A stretch of 64,000 nucleotides of DNA from Bradyrhizobium sp. 195 (GTDB lineage: Bacteria; Pseudomonadota; Alphaproteobacteria; Rhizobiales; Xanthobacteraceae). This document shows, in pieces, positions 48,034 through 57,297 of this stretch (position 1 is the stretch's first letter; each line of letters begins with the position of its first letter). Where the stretch lies: positions 7,068,001 to 7,132,000 of the forward strand of contig NZ_CP082161.1 of the NCBI RefSeq assembly GCF_023101665.1, read 5' to 3'. The notes under the pieces are model-generated. The model saw only the letters and a program-made list of their open reading frames with translations. It had not been told where the DNA came from and ran no database searches. The position numbers and the translations under genes are program-made.

Positions 48034-48648
48034 ATGAGGGACGCGTCATTCATCCTGGGCCGCGCGGGTTCGCGCGTGCTGGCGGTCATGCTGCTGTCGG
48101 CTGCGACCGCGCTCGGCGGCTGCGCCGGCGGCGGTGGCGCCGCGAACTCCTATGCGATGGCGCCGAGCGGTGGCAGCGGCGCAACCGTGGCCTTCGAATC
48201 CATCGACGGCCCCCCACCGCAGGTATTCGACCGCATGGTCGGCGTGCTCGACAGCGAATCCAAGCTGCGCAGCCTGTCCGTCGTCTCCCGCGAGGGCACG
48301 GCCGCCTACCGCGTGCGCAGCTACCTTTCCGCCCAGGTGGTGCGCGGCAAGACCGTGATCGCCTGGGTCTGGGACGTCTACGACGCCAACCAGCAGCGGG
48401 CGCTGCGCCTCTCCGGTGAGGAACCGACCTCGACGAAGGCTGGACGGGATGCATGGGCGGCAGCCGACGATCTGGTGCTGCGGAAGATCGCCCAGGCCGG
48501 ATTCAGCGGCCTTTCCAACATGATCAACGGAGCGCCGGACGCACCTGGCGCAGCTCCAGGCCTGCGGGGACCGGCGGTGGCGAGCGTCATTCCGGCCGCG
48601 CCCGCGCCGGACATGCCGGCCTCAGCCCTCGGCTATGCCGAACGATAA
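48034..48648 (+). CDS. Lipoprotein of unknown function (204 aa)
   Basis: Lipoprotein signal with lipobox LGGC (Cys30) after MRDASFILGRAGSRVLAVMLL. Mature part is Gly/Ala-rich, then a folded core (ESIDGPPPQVFDRMVGVLDSESKL; YRVRSYLSAQVVRGKTVIAWVWDVYD) and a Pro/Ala-rich tail with ALGYAER end. Function unknown; the core has one alpha/beta domain. It lies between pgeF and prs. The substrate of Lgt encoded nearby. Confidence 0.82.
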   Translation: MRDASFILGRAGSRVLAVMLLSAATALGGCAGGGGAANSYAMAPSGGSGATVAFESIDGPPPQVFDRMVGVLDSESKLRSLSVVSREGTAAYRVRSYLSAQVVRGKTVIAWVWDVYDANQQRALRLSGEEPTSTKAGRDAWAAADDLVLRKIAQAGFSGLSNMINGAPDAPGAAPGLRGPAVASVIPAAPAPDMPASALGYAER

Positions 48649-48840
48649 CCCCCGCTAAACCACGGCCTCAAGTCGCGGCCAAGCCGTTGGCCCGACTCAG
48701 GATTTTCGGAGGGAAAACGTATCATCCCGGGTTGCCATTGCAGCCTCGCGCCTGATATTTCCTCGCCCGTCGTAACCGTGCTTCCAGTGGGATCTGAGAT
48801 GTTGAACGTCGTATCCAGCAAAGCGCGGGAGGAAGCGTCC

Positions 48841-49794
<954 letters not shown>

Positions 49795-49811
49795 TTATTC
49801 GCTTCCGGTCT

Positions 49812-49900
49812 CGTAGGGTGGGCAAAGGCGCAAAGCGCCGTGCCCACCTTTTTTGTTGCACGAGAAGAGGTGGGCACGCTCGCGCTTTGCCCACCCTACG
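49812..49900. repeat. Palindromic intergenic repeat, family A (copy 5)
   Basis: CGTAGGGTGGGCAAAGGCG and CGCTTTGCCCACCCTACG with GTGCCCAC / GTGGGCAC and a TTTTTTG loop; between the convergent prs and ribH genes. Confidence 0.9.
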
Positions 49901-49909
49901 GCAGTCTGC

Positions 49910-50470
49910 CTACCCCACGATCCCCGCAGCGACCTGGCCGCGCAGACGTTCGAGGCCAAGCAACGTCTCCGCGCAGGCGGCCGCGACCTCGACACCCTTG
50001 ATCGCAAAATGCTTGCGGAAGAAGTCGTAATGCACCTCGGTCTCGTGGAATTGCTGCGGCGTCAACACGGCTGAGAACACCGGCACCTCGGTGCGGAGCT
50101 GCACGTCCATCAGCGCCTTGATCACGGTGTCGGCGACGAACTCGTGGCGGTAGATGCCGCCGTCCACGACGAGGCCCGCGGCGACGATGGCGGTGTAGCG
50201 CCGCGTCTTGGCGAGGACCTGCGCGTGCAGCGGGATCTCGAACGAGCCCGGCACCTCGAACACGTCGACATGGGTGAGGTGCCGCGCCTCGGCCTCTCTC
50301 ACGAAGGCAATGCGGGCCGCCTCGACCACCTCTCGGCGCCAGCAGGCCTGCACGAACGCGACCCGCTGCGGCTTTGCGAAGCGCGGGTACTCGGTTGCGG
50401 GTCCTTGCGGAACCGGCGGTTGGACGACTTCGGACGTTTCGGCTTGGGTATCTTGCAACATCTGATTCAT
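49910..50470 (-). CDS. ribH: 6,7-dimethyl-8-ribityllumazine synthase RibH
   Basis: Forms the lumazine precursor of riboflavin. 186 aa from ATG 50470 (MNQMLQDTQAETSE). The core starts AFVQACWRREVVEAARIAF, followed by FEVPGSFEIP and the active His in VDGGIYRHEFVADTV; the end (LERLRGQVAAGIVG) matches type-II RibH. The N-terminus is about 30 residues longer than in E. coli. Directly controlled by the FMN riboswitch upstream; RibH2 of Brucella is likewise riboswitch-led. Confidence 0.93.
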   Translation of the reverse strand: MNQMLQDTQAETSEVVQPPVPQGPATEYPRFAKPQRVAFVQACWRREVVEAARIAFVREAEARHLTHVDVFEVPGSFEIPLHAQVLAKTRRYTAIVAAGLVVDGGIYRHEFVADTVIKALMDVQLRTEVPVFSAVLTPQQFHETEVHYDFFRKHFAIKGVEVAAACAETLLGLERLRGQVAAGIVG

Positions 50471-50511
50471 GGCTTTCCTCGGTTTAAGGACCAGAATCAG
50501 GGCACACGGAA

Positions 50512-50542
50512 CGACAAACAGCCGCATCTTGCGATGCGTCTG
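50512..50542 (-). terminator. Terminator/expression platform of the FMN riboswitch
   Basis: On the minus strand CAGACGCATC, a GCAA loop and GATGCGGCTG form a stem with one mismatch, followed by TTTGTCG. It lies between the aptamer and ribH and so is the probable FMN-controlled transcription stop. Confidence 0.7.
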
Positions 50543-50553
50543 CCACCGACCGT

Positions 50554-50699
50554 TCTCTTTCATCCGGACTATGACCGTCGGCTTCGGAGTTGCACCGAAT
50601 CTGCTGACCCTTCCCTTCGGGATAACCCCTCGCGGAAGGCGCTCGCGGGCTTAGGCCTTTCGGCCCTTACCGCCGGTGGGGACTTTCACCCCGCCCTGA
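50554..50699 (-). promoter_or_regulatory. FMN riboswitch (RFN element) of ribH
   Basis: Minus-strand RNA begins with AGGGCGGGGTGAAAGTCCC and ACCGGCGGT, runs through GCCCGCGAGCG and GGTCAGCAGATTCGGTG to GAAGCCGACGGT and ends ATAGTCCGGATGAAAGAGA, the conserved blocks of the RFN aptamer in order. It binds FMN and should repress ribH when flavin is abundant. Confidence 0.97.
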
Positions 50700-51160
50700 G
50701 AACATCGGCCGTTCGGGATGAACGACCTGCCGGGAAATATGCAGCCCTCGCGCGGTCGCGGCAAGCGTGTTCCGCATGGGCAAATCGCATGGTCCCATGC
50801 CACCGCCGTGGGAGCGGCCCCCGCCGCGCGGAATTAGCGTTTGCCGCCCTCCCCTTGATCCGATTCCGGTTTGTTCTCCTCCATCCGGATTGGGCACTCC
50901 CGGCGTTAATAATTGTGGCGGAGATGAGCTGTGGACGAACGAGTCCTGGCTTGTGGACGGACTCGGGACCCCGTTGCGCAGATTCCGCAAATCACATCAC
51001 TTGATCCGCGACAGGCCCGCGCTGATCCAAGGGGATCGCAAGAGCGACACCAAGGGATCGCAGCAGCGCTTCCGAGGAGATCGCTAGCGACGTTGAGGGA
51101 GTTCGCCGGGCCAGCCGCGTGCGTATCAAAGACAACAAGAAGGCAAGAGGTCGAGACGGC
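50700..51160. other. 461-bp gene-free region
   Basis: Holds the promoter of the ribH transcript (minus) and of the YbjN gene (plus). Sequence is plain, with TTAATAATTGTG near 50906-50917 as the only AT-rich patch. Long shadow frames here have no coding signature. Confidence 0.5.
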
Positions 51161-51661
51161 ATGTCCCTGCTCGAAGGCACTATCGATTCCAAAAGCCATC
51201 CGCTCGCGGTGGTCGAGGATATCGCTGCCAGCAACAACTGGCCGTTCGAACGCTCCGGCGAAGACGAACTCACGATTGTCTCGAAGGGACAATGGACCGA
51301 CTACCAGCTCTCCTTCACCTGGATGGGCGAGATCGAGGCGCTGCATCTGGCCTGCGCCTTCGACATGAAGATTCCGCCCGCGCGACGCGGCGAGGTGCAG
51401 CGGCTCGTCGCCGCCGTGAACGAGCAATTGTGGGTCGGCCATTTCGACCTGTGGACCAACACCGGCATGGTCATGCACCGTCAGGCGCTGGTGCTGCCGG
51501 GCGGACTGACCGCGTCGACCGCGCAATGCGAAGCCATGCTCGCCGGCGCCATCCACGCCTGCGAGCGCTACTTCCCGGCTTTCCAGTTCGTGGTGTGGGC
51601 GGGCAAGACCACGACCGAGGCGATGGACGCGGCGATGTTCGACACGGTGGGAGAGGCGTAG
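51161..51661 (+). CDS. YbjN domain protein
   Basis: 166 aa from ATG 51161 (MSLLEGTIDSKSHPL); 14 upstream codons are basic and were left out. The YbjN/T3SS chaperone-like fold is visible in VVEDIAASNNWPFERSGEDELTIVSKG, LSFTWMGEIEALHLACAFDMKIP and QLWVGHFDLW. Family members are stress-response regulators or chaperones of unknown client. Start supported by GAGG about 10-11 bases away, weak. Confidence 0.85.
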   Translation: MSLLEGTIDSKSHPLAVVEDIAASNNWPFERSGEDELTIVSKGQWTDYQLSFTWMGEIEALHLACAFDMKIPPARRGEVQRLVAAVNEQLWVGHFDLWTNTGMVMHRQALVLPGGLTASTAQCEAMLAGAIHACERYFPAFQFVVWAGKTTTEAMDAAMFDTVGEA

Positions 51662-51681
51662 AGGCCCGTCCCCCATCCCAC

Positions 51682-51821
51682 TGTCGTCCCGGACAAGCGA
51701 AGCGCCGATCCGGGACCCATACCGCGTGATTCATCTTTGGGCACGCGGCTTGTTGCCAACACCGCCATCCACTAGAACCGCCTGTGGTTATGGATCCCCG
51801 CTTTCGCGGGGACGACACTCA
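51682..51821. repeat. Palindromic intergenic repeat, family E (copy 1)
   Basis: GTCGTCCCGGACAAGCGAAG and GATCCGGGACCCAT on the left, TGGTTATGGATCCCCGCTTTC and GCGGGGACGAC on the right. Relative at 53181-53328. Directly before proC, so it forms part of its leader. Confidence 0.75.
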
Positions 51822-51837
51822 GTGTGTGGCACCAGCG

Positions 51838-52662
51838 ATGGCAAACAACCTCCTCCAGAACATCACCGGCACCATCCTCCTCGCCGGCGCCGGCAAGATG
51901 GGCGGCGCGATGCTGTCCGGGTGGCTTTCGGGCGGGCTCGACCCGCGCCGCGTCGCCGTGATCGATCCGCATCTCTCGCCGGAGATCACCGCGCTTGCCG
52001 CCAAGGGCGTTGCGCTCAATCCGGACATGAAGACCGTCGGCCCGGTCGAGACCCTGATCGTCGCGGTGAAGCCGCAGATGTTCCGCGAGGCCGGCGCCAA
52101 ATTGAAGGCGCTCGTCTCCGACAAGACCTCGGTGGTTTCGATCATGGCGGGAACCACGATCGCATCGCTTGAAGAGGTCTGCGGCGGCGCCGTGGTGCGC
52201 GCGATGCCGAACACGCCGGCCGCGATCGGCCGCGGCATCACCGTTGCGGTCGCGGCAAAGACCGTCAGCGCTGCGCAGCGCGCTGTGGCCGATGCGCTGC
52301 TGCGCGCCACCGGCTCGGTCGAATGGGTCGAGGACGAAGGCCTGATGGACGCGGTGACTGCCGTGTCCGGCTCGGGCCCGGCCTATGTGTTCCTGCTCGC
52401 CGAAGAGCTCGCGCGCGCCGGCATAGAGGCTGGACTGCCCGAAGCGCTGGCGACGAAGCTCGCGCGCGAAACCGTCGCCGGCTCCGGCGAGCTGCTGCAC
52501 CAGTCGGAGCTGCCGGCGAGCACGCTGCGCCAGAACGTCACCTCGCCCGGCGGCACCACGGCTGCAGCGCTCGGCGTGCTGATGGGCGAGCCGGGCCTGC
52601 GCGAGTTGATGATCCGCGCGATCGCGGCGGCGACGCAGCGGTCAAAAGAATTGGCGAAGTAA
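51838..52662 (+). CDS. proC: Pyrroline-5-carboxylate reductase ProC
   Basis: Last step of proline synthesis. 274 aa from ATG 51838 (MANNLLQNITGTILLAG). Rossmann glycine loop LAGAGKMGGAMLSGW near residue 14, RAMPNTPAAIGRGI, the catalytic VSGSGPAYVFLLAEEL and NVTSPGGTTAAALGVL. Its ORF continues upstream through repeat DNA, which is not used. Confidence 0.97.
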   Translation: MANNLLQNITGTILLAGAGKMGGAMLSGWLSGGLDPRRVAVIDPHLSPEITALAAKGVALNPDMKTVGPVETLIVAVKPQMFREAGAKLKALVSDKTSVVSIMAGTTIASLEEVCGGAVVRAMPNTPAAIGRGITVAVAAKTVSAAQRAVADALLRATGSVEWVEDEGLMDAVTAVSGSGPAYVFLLAEELARAGIEAGLPEALATKLARETVAGSGELLHQSELPASTLRQNVTSPGGTTAAALGVLMGEPGLRELMIRAIAAATQRSKELAK

Positions 52663-52671
52663 GACGGTGCA

Positions 52672-52764
52672 GTAGGGTGGGCAAAGGAGCGTAAGCGACG
52701 TGCCCACCGTCTCTCAATAATTGCAGATGGTGGGCACGGCGCTTCGCGCCTTTGCCCACCCTAC
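52672..52764. repeat. Palindromic intergenic repeat, family A (copy 6)
   Basis: GTAGGGTGGGCAAAGGAGCG and GCCTTTGCCCACCCTAC with GTGCCCAC / GTGGGCAC. It starts 10 bp after the proC stop, and its right end forms the TAG stop codon of the thioesterase gene (52763-52761). Confidence 0.9.
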
Positions 52765-53165
52765 GAAGTCGAGCCAGCCCCCAGCCGCTTGTTGAACATC
52801 TCGACATTGACGAGCCCGCGCGCGTGGCGGCCTTCGCCGAGCTTGCGTGCGCCCTCGAACGCCTCGACCTCGAAGCGGATGACACGGCGCTCGACCGCCA
52901 CGACCTTCGCCGTGGTCCGCACCGTCGCGCCGACGAGGGCGGCTGCGAGATGGCGGATATCGACCTCGGTGCCGACGGTGACCCAGCCCAGCTGAAGCGC
53001 GGCGCGAATCGCATCGCCCGAGGTCATCTCCATTTCCAGGATCATCATCGGCGTCGCGTAGACAAAAGGCATGCCGGACACGAAATGCCCGACCGTGCGC
53101 TCCACTGGGACCACCAGCGTGCGCTCGGCGCTCATGCCGATCGTGATGAAGTCGCGTGCGTCCAT
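52761..53165 (-). CDS. FlK-like hot-dog thioesterase
   Basis: 134 aa. Family of fluoroacetyl-CoA-specific thioesterase FlK. The catalytic triad is in exact register: Thr38 in YATPMM, Glu46 in LEMEMT and His72 in VDIRHLA, with the same spacing (8 and 26) as FlK Thr42-Glu50-His76; Gly65 lies at the FlK Gly69 position. FlK homologues elsewhere act on other small acyl-CoAs, so the substrate is open. Its stop codon falls in a family A repeat. Confidence 0.9.
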   Translation of the reverse strand: MDARDFITIGMSAERTLVVPVERTVGHFVSGMPFVYATPMMILEMEMTSGDAIRAALQLGWVTVGTEVDIRHLAAALVGATVRTTAKVVAVERRVIRFEVEAFEGARKLGEGRHARGLVNVEMFNKRLGAGSTS

Positions 53166-53180
53166 GATACGTCAAACTCC

Positions 53181-53328
53181 GCTGTCGTCCCGGACAAGCG
53201 AGCGTAGCGAGCGCTGATCCGGGACCCATAACCACAGGACGTCGTGGTTACGGGGACTCGGAATTATCGCTTCGCCAGATCACCACTTCCTGTGGTTATG
53301 GGTCCTGGCTTTCGCCAGGACGACGACC
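53181..53328. repeat. Palindromic intergenic repeat, family E (copy 2)
   Basis: TGTCGTCCCGGACAAGCGAG and GATCCGGGACCCATAACCAC, then TGTGGTTATGGGTCC and CCAGGACGACGAC. Fills the space between the thioesterase start and the tautomerase stop. Confidence 0.8.
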
Positions 53329-53350
53329 GTGATTGCCGAACCAGCGGAAA

Positions 53351-53551
53351 CTACTTCTTCGCAGCCGCGCGTTCCACGAATGTCTTGCCGCCCTTCATCT
53401 TGTGGCGGAGCGGGGCTTCGTTGATCTGGATGACGACGGCATCGGCATCGACGCCGAGATTCTTCACCAGTGCCTGGGTGATGTCGCGCATCATGCCGGC
53501 CTTCTGCTCGTCGGTGCGGCCTTCGGCCATGCTGACAGTGATCTCAGGCAT
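53351..53551 (-). CDS. 4-oxalocrotonate tautomerase-family protein
   Basis: 66 aa from ATG 53551 (MPEITVSMAEGRTDEQKAGM). After Met removal Pro1 is the catalytic base of the tautomerase family; the beta strand PEITVSMAEGR and RDITQALVKNLGVDADAVVIQINEA match 4-OT-like monomers. Function: keto-enol tautomerisation in aromatic degradation or a broader role; no neighbouring degradation genes support the former. Confidence 0.9.
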   Translation of the reverse strand: MPEITVSMAEGRTDEQKAGMMRDITQALVKNLGVDADAVVIQINEAPLRHKMKGGKTFVERAAAKK

Positions 53552-53599
53552 TTTTCTCTCCCTTGGGGCCGAATACCGGCCATTGACGGCCGCCATCAA

Positions 53600-53640
53600 A
53601 CAAGACGTGGCTGCCCGGGACAAGCCCGGGCGTGACGGCG
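53600..53640. repeat. Intergenic repeat, family C (half copy)
   Basis: CAAGACGTGGCTGCCCGGGAC and AAGCCCGGGCGTGACGGCG; right-half of family C elements. Between hisS stop and the tautomerase start. Confidence 0.65.
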
Positions 53641-53651
53641 CCAGCGAATAG

Positions 53652-55172
53652 CTAGCCCCACTTTACGTCATGGCGCGCCAGCACCTCGCGCACCTTGGCG
53701 ACGAGATCGGCTTCGCTGCACGAGAACTGCGCCGGCCGGCTCTCGCGCCATTCCTGGTTGGAGGCGATCGCAGCGGCCGCCTTGGCGCCTTCGATCAGAT
53801 CCTTGATCTGTAGCTCGCCACGCGCCTTTTCATCCGAGCCCTGGATGATCACGCAGGGGCTGTTGCGGCGGTCGGCGTATTTGAGCTGGTTACCCATGTT
53901 CTTGGGATTGCCGAGATAAAGCTCGGCGCGGACGCCGGAGGTGCGCAAGCTTGCCACCATCTTCTGATAGTCGGCGACGCGGTCGCGGTCGAACACGGTG
54001 ACGACGACGGGGCCGAATTCGGGCCGCGTGTCGAGCTTGCCGAGCAGCGTCAGCGCGGCCTGCAAGCGCGACACGCCGATCGAGAATCCGGTTGCCGGCA
54101 CCGGCTCGCTGCGGAAGCGCGAGACGAGACCATCGTAGCGACCACCGCCGCCGACCGAGCCGAAGCGCACCGGGCGGCCCTTCTCATCCTTGGTCTCGAG
54201 CAGGAGTTCGACCTCGTAGACGGGGCCGGTGTAATATTCGAGGCCGCGCACGACGGACGGATCGATCTTGATGCGGTCCGCACCGTAGCCCGACGCCGTC
54301 ACAAGTTTTGCAATCTCTTCCAGCTCGCTCACGCCAGCCTGACCGATTTCGCTCTTGGAGAGGTAAGTCTCTGCCGCGGCAATCGCCTCTTTCCAATCCT
54401 CGCGCGGTTTGGTGATGGCGAGAACGACATCAGCCTCCTCTGCGCTCAGATTGGCGCCCTTCGTGAAGTCGCCCTTGCCTTCTTCGCCGCCGTCCCATCG
54501 TCCCGGGCCGAGCAATTTGCGCACTTCATCAGCGGAAAACTTGTCGAGCTTGTCGATCGCGCGCAGCACCGTCAGGCGACGCGCGGCGTTTTCGTCACCG
54601 CCGAGCCCGATGGCTTCCAGAACACCGTCGAGCACCTTGCGGTTGTTGACCTTCACGACATAGGAGCCGCGAGCGATGCCGAGCGCCTCCATCGTGTCCG
54701 CGGCCATCATGCAGATCTCGGCGTCTGCCGCCGGCGTCGCCGAGCCGACCGTGTCAGCATCGAACTGCATGAACTGGCGGAAGCGGCCGGGCCCCGGCTT
54801 TTCGTTGCGGAAGACATAGCCGACGCGGTAGCTGCGATAAGGCAGGACCAGGGCGTCCGTGCCGTAGCGCTCGCCGACATAGCGGGCGAGTGGCGCGGTC
54901 AAATCGTAGCGCAGCGAAATCCACTGCTCGTCATCGTCCTGGAACGAGAACACGCCCTCGTTCGGACGGTCCTGGTCGGGCAGGAACTTGCCGAGCGCAT
55001 CGGTGTATTCCATCGCCGGCGTCTCCACCGGCTCGAAGCCGTAGAGCTCGTAGACGGCGCGGATCTTCTCGACCATCTCGCGCGTCGCCCGGATCGCTGA
55101 GGGGTCGCGATCCTCGAGCCCACGCGGCAGGCGCGCCTTCAGTTTCTGCGGTTTTTTGGGTTTCTCGGCCAT
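53652..55172 (-). CDS. hisS: Histidyl-tRNA synthetase HisS (alphaproteobacterial type)
   Basis: Class II aaRS of 506 aa from ATG 55172 ([18 protein letters not shown]), about 80 residues longer than E. coli HisS. The motif 2 region has [25 protein letters not shown], HisA-type [14 protein letters not shown], and motif 3 [13 protein letters not shown] with GFSIGVSRL; residues around 215-270 hold an insertion. Many alphaproteobacteria have a HisRS that no longer needs the extra G-1 of tRNA-His; this length and the [11 protein letters not shown] phrase fit that group, which is established knowledge, not shown here. Confidence 0.95.
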   Translation of the reverse strand: MAEKPKKPQKLKARLPRGLEDRDPSAIRATREMVEKIRAVYELYGFEPVETPAMEYTDALGKFLPDQDRPNEGVFSFQDDDEQWISLRYDLTAPLARYVGERYGTDALVLPYRSYRVGYVFRNEKPGPGRFRQFMQFDADTVGSATPAADAEICMMAADTMEALGIARGSYVVKVNNRKVLDGVLEAIGLGGDENAARRLTVLRAIDKLDKFSADEVRKLLGPGRWDGGEEGKGDFTKGANLSAEEADVVLAITKPREDWKEAIAAAETYLSKSEIGQAGVSELEEIAKLVTASGYGADRIKIDPSVVRGLEYYTGPVYEVELLLETKDEKGRPVRFGSVGGGGRYDGLVSRFRSEPVPATGFSIGVSRLQAALTLLGKLDTRPEFGPVVVTVFDRDRVADYQKMVASLRTSGVRAELYLGNPKNMGNQLKYADRRNSPCVIIQGSDEKARGELQIKDLIEGAKAAAAIASNQEWRESRPAQFSCSEADLVAKVREVLARHDVKWG

Positions 55173-55212
55173 GCGCGGCGTTTACCAGCCGGGGCGCGAG
55201 GCGGCAACTGCC

Positions 55213-55737
55213 CTACGGCTGCTCCATCCGCGCCCGGAGCGCGTCAGCGTCGGCTTTCGGCATGGATTTGAGCAGCGGCTTGATGGTTTCGCCGCCGACG
55301 ATCTTGCCGTTGCGCATGAACATCCAGTCCGAGATGTCGGCCTCGGCGAACTTGACCTCCTCGCCTGCCCGCTTGCCCGGCAGGTCACGCGGCTCGTTCG
55401 CGAACCGCCCGGAATAGCTGCCGTTGGGCAGCTTCTTGATTTCGGCGATCCAGATGTGCTCCCCGCCCTTGCGGGTGGAAAAGTGCGCTTTGAGGGAATG
55501 CCCGGTCTCCGACGGCTTCGGCGCGTCATAGGAGGCCCAGAAGGTCGGAAGCGTGCCGCGGGCCCGCACGATCGCCGCATTCATCTCGGGATCGCCGGTG
55601 CGCACGTCGACGATCGGCGAGCGGTCTTGCGCGACCACTTCGTGCGTGGGCCCGATGGCCAGGATGCCGAAGACGGAGACGCCGGCGATTGCGACGAAAA
55701 CGACCCATTTTATGGGCTGGGAGAGCTTTACTGCCAT
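55213..55737 (-). CDS. DUF2314 secreted protein
   Basis: 174 aa. Signal peptide WVVFVAIAGVSVFGILAIG; the mature part has DPEMNAAIVRARGTLPTFWASY, GHSLKAHFSTRKGGEHIWI and GSYSGRFANEPRDLPGKRAGEEVKFAEADISDWMFM, the DUF2314/YegJ pattern. Function unknown; probably periplasmic. 40 bp from hisS upstream of it. Confidence 0.85.
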   Translation of the reverse strand: MAVKLSQPIKWVVFVAIAGVSVFGILAIGPTHEVVAQDRSPIVDVRTGDPEMNAAIVRARGTLPTFWASYDAPKPSETGHSLKAHFSTRKGGEHIWIAEIKKLPNGSYSGRFANEPRDLPGKRAGEEVKFAEADISDWMFMRNGKIVGGETIKPLLKSMPKADADALRARMEQP

Positions 55738-55815
55738 GATCGCGATGTCCTGCTGTCCAGATGTGTGTCCAGATTTTGTCGCATGTCGGCAAGGGCACGT
55801 TCAGTGCGCAAAAAA

Positions 55816-55863
55816 CCACAAACGATGCACGTTTCCCCTCTCTTTCCGAAAGAGGGGAAACGT
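55816..55863 (-). terminator. Intrinsic terminator of ilvE
   Basis: On the minus strand ACGTTTCCCCTCT and AGAGGGGAAACGT form a 13-bp stem with a further inner pairing around CTTTC/GAAAG; TGGTTTTTTG follows about 14 bases on. It lies between ilvE and the DUF2314 gene. Confidence 0.8.
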
Positions 55864-55875
55864 TATGTCCGCCGA

Positions 55876-56958
55876 TCAAAACACCTTGCGGATCCAGTTG
55901 TGCGGATCGTTGGTGCGGCCGTACTGGATGTCGACGAGCTGCTTGCGCAGGCCCATGGCGACGGGACCGGCGGCGCCGCCGCTGATCTCGAAATCTCCGC
56001 TCACCGAGCGCACCTTGCCGATCGGCGAGATGACGGCAGCCGTGCCGCAGGCAAACGCTTCCTTGAGCTTGCCGGAGGCCGCATCCTTGCGCCACTGGTC
56101 GAGCGAGTACGGCTCCTCGCGCACCGTCTTGCCGGCATCCTTGGCCAGCGCGATGATGGAATCGCGGGTGATGCCGGGCAGGATGGTGCCGAGCGGCGGC
56201 GTCGAGAGCGAGCCGTCGTCGAACACGAAGAAGACGTTCATGCCGCCTAGCTCCTCGACGTAGCGGCGCTCGACCGCATCGAGGAACACGACCTGATCGC
56301 AGCCGTGCTGGATCGCTTCAGCCTGGGCGCGCAGGCTCGCAGCATAATTGCCGCCGCACTTCACCGCGCCGGTGCCGCCGATTGCTGCGCGCGTGTAATT
56401 CTCGGACACCCAGATCGAGACCGGCGCAGGGCCGCCCTTGAAGTACGAACCGACCGGCGATGCGATCACCGCGAAAATGTATTCGGACGACGGCTTGACG
56501 CCGAGAAAGGTCTCGCTGGCGATCATGAACGGGCGCAGGTAAAGGCTGCCTTCGCCGCCCGGCATCCAGGCGCGGTCGATGCGCACGACCTGCTCGACCG
56601 CCTCGATGAAGACGTCCTCGGGCAGTTGCGCCATCGCCATGCGATCCGCCGAATCCTTGAAGCGCCGCGCGTTCGCATCGGGGCGGAACAGGTTCACGCC
56701 ACCGTCGTCGCGCTTGTAGGCCTTGAGGCCCTCAAAAATTTCCTGGGCGTAGTGCAGCACCGCACCGGCCGGATCGAGCTGGAAATTGGCGCGGGCCTCG
56801 ATCCGCGCTTCATACCAGCCGCCCTTGGCCTGGTTGTAGCGGACGATCGCCATGTGATCGGTGAAGACCCGTCCGAAGCCGGGGTCCATCAGCTTGGCGA
56901 CGCGGTCCTTCTCAGGAGTCGGATTGGATGCGGGCTGGATGTCGAATGTCATGCTCAT
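55876..56958 (-). CDS. ilvE: Branched-chain amino-acid aminotransferase IlvE
   Basis: Class IV PLP transaminase that makes Leu, Ile and Val and begins their degradation. 360 aa. Motifs: VRYNQAKGGWYEARIE, LHYAQEIFEGLKAYKR, RPFMIASETFLGVKPS, the PLP Lys in GAVKCGGNYAASL and SPIGKVRSVSGDFE near the end. Two starts, 56958 and 56952, lie six bases apart; AAGGA fits the second better (7 bases). Divergent from the MarR-type gene. Confidence 0.96.
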   Translation of the reverse strand: MSMTFDIQPASNPTPEKDRVAKLMDPGFGRVFTDHMAIVRYNQAKGGWYEARIEARANFQLDPAGAVLHYAQEIFEGLKAYKRDDGGVNLFRPDANARRFKDSADRMAMAQLPEDVFIEAVEQVVRIDRAWMPGGEGSLYLRPFMIASETFLGVKPSSEYIFAVIASPVGSYFKGGPAPVSIWVSENYTRAAIGGTGAVKCGGNYAASLRAQAEAIQHGCDQVVFLDAVERRYVEELGGMNVFFVFDDGSLSTPPLGTILPGITRDSIIALAKDAGKTVREEPYSLDQWRKDAASGKLKEAFACGTAAVISPIGKVRSVSGDFEISGGAAGPVAMGLRKQLVDIQYGRTNDPHNWIRKVF

Positions 56959-57235
56959 GTCCTTGGCTCCCGCTGCCGGTATCGGCGCTGTTCTGGCGCC
57001 GGCCCGCCCTGTTTCGGGCCGGCTGGCTTCATTGGATGTCTGGCTGAACCACCGCCAGCCTTGTTACGGCCGGTTTCCCGTGGCCAGCATGTCGCTGAGG
57101 ACATGCTTTTGCGGAACGCGGAAGTCCAGTATGTTTTGCCGAAATGCCGCTCGACAATCGCACGGTAGACCTGCTCCGGCCGTCGTCGCCTGTCCGGCTC
57201 TTTCCGCCGTCCCGGCTTCGACACCACCCGCCGCG

Positions 57236-57269
57236 AAACGATCTAAAATTTCGTGCGGGTTGATCGTTT
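57236..57269 (+). promoter_or_regulatory. Inverted repeat, likely MarR operator
   Basis: AAACGATC (57236-57243) and GATCGTTT (57262-57269) are exact complements, 18 bp apart, 28 bp before ATG 57298. TTGATC at 57260 resembles a -35. The rest of the 339-bp ilvE-marR divergent region (56959-57297) holds no gene; a GGCCCG/CGGGCC hairpin lies at about 57000-57020. Confidence 0.55.
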
Positions 57270-57297
57270 TGTAACATTGAACCCAAGATACGTCAAT

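Noticed and set aside
55553..56263. 236-aa plus-strand frame over DUF2314/ilvE
   Set aside because: Antisense of two minus-strand genes and spans the ilvE terminator.
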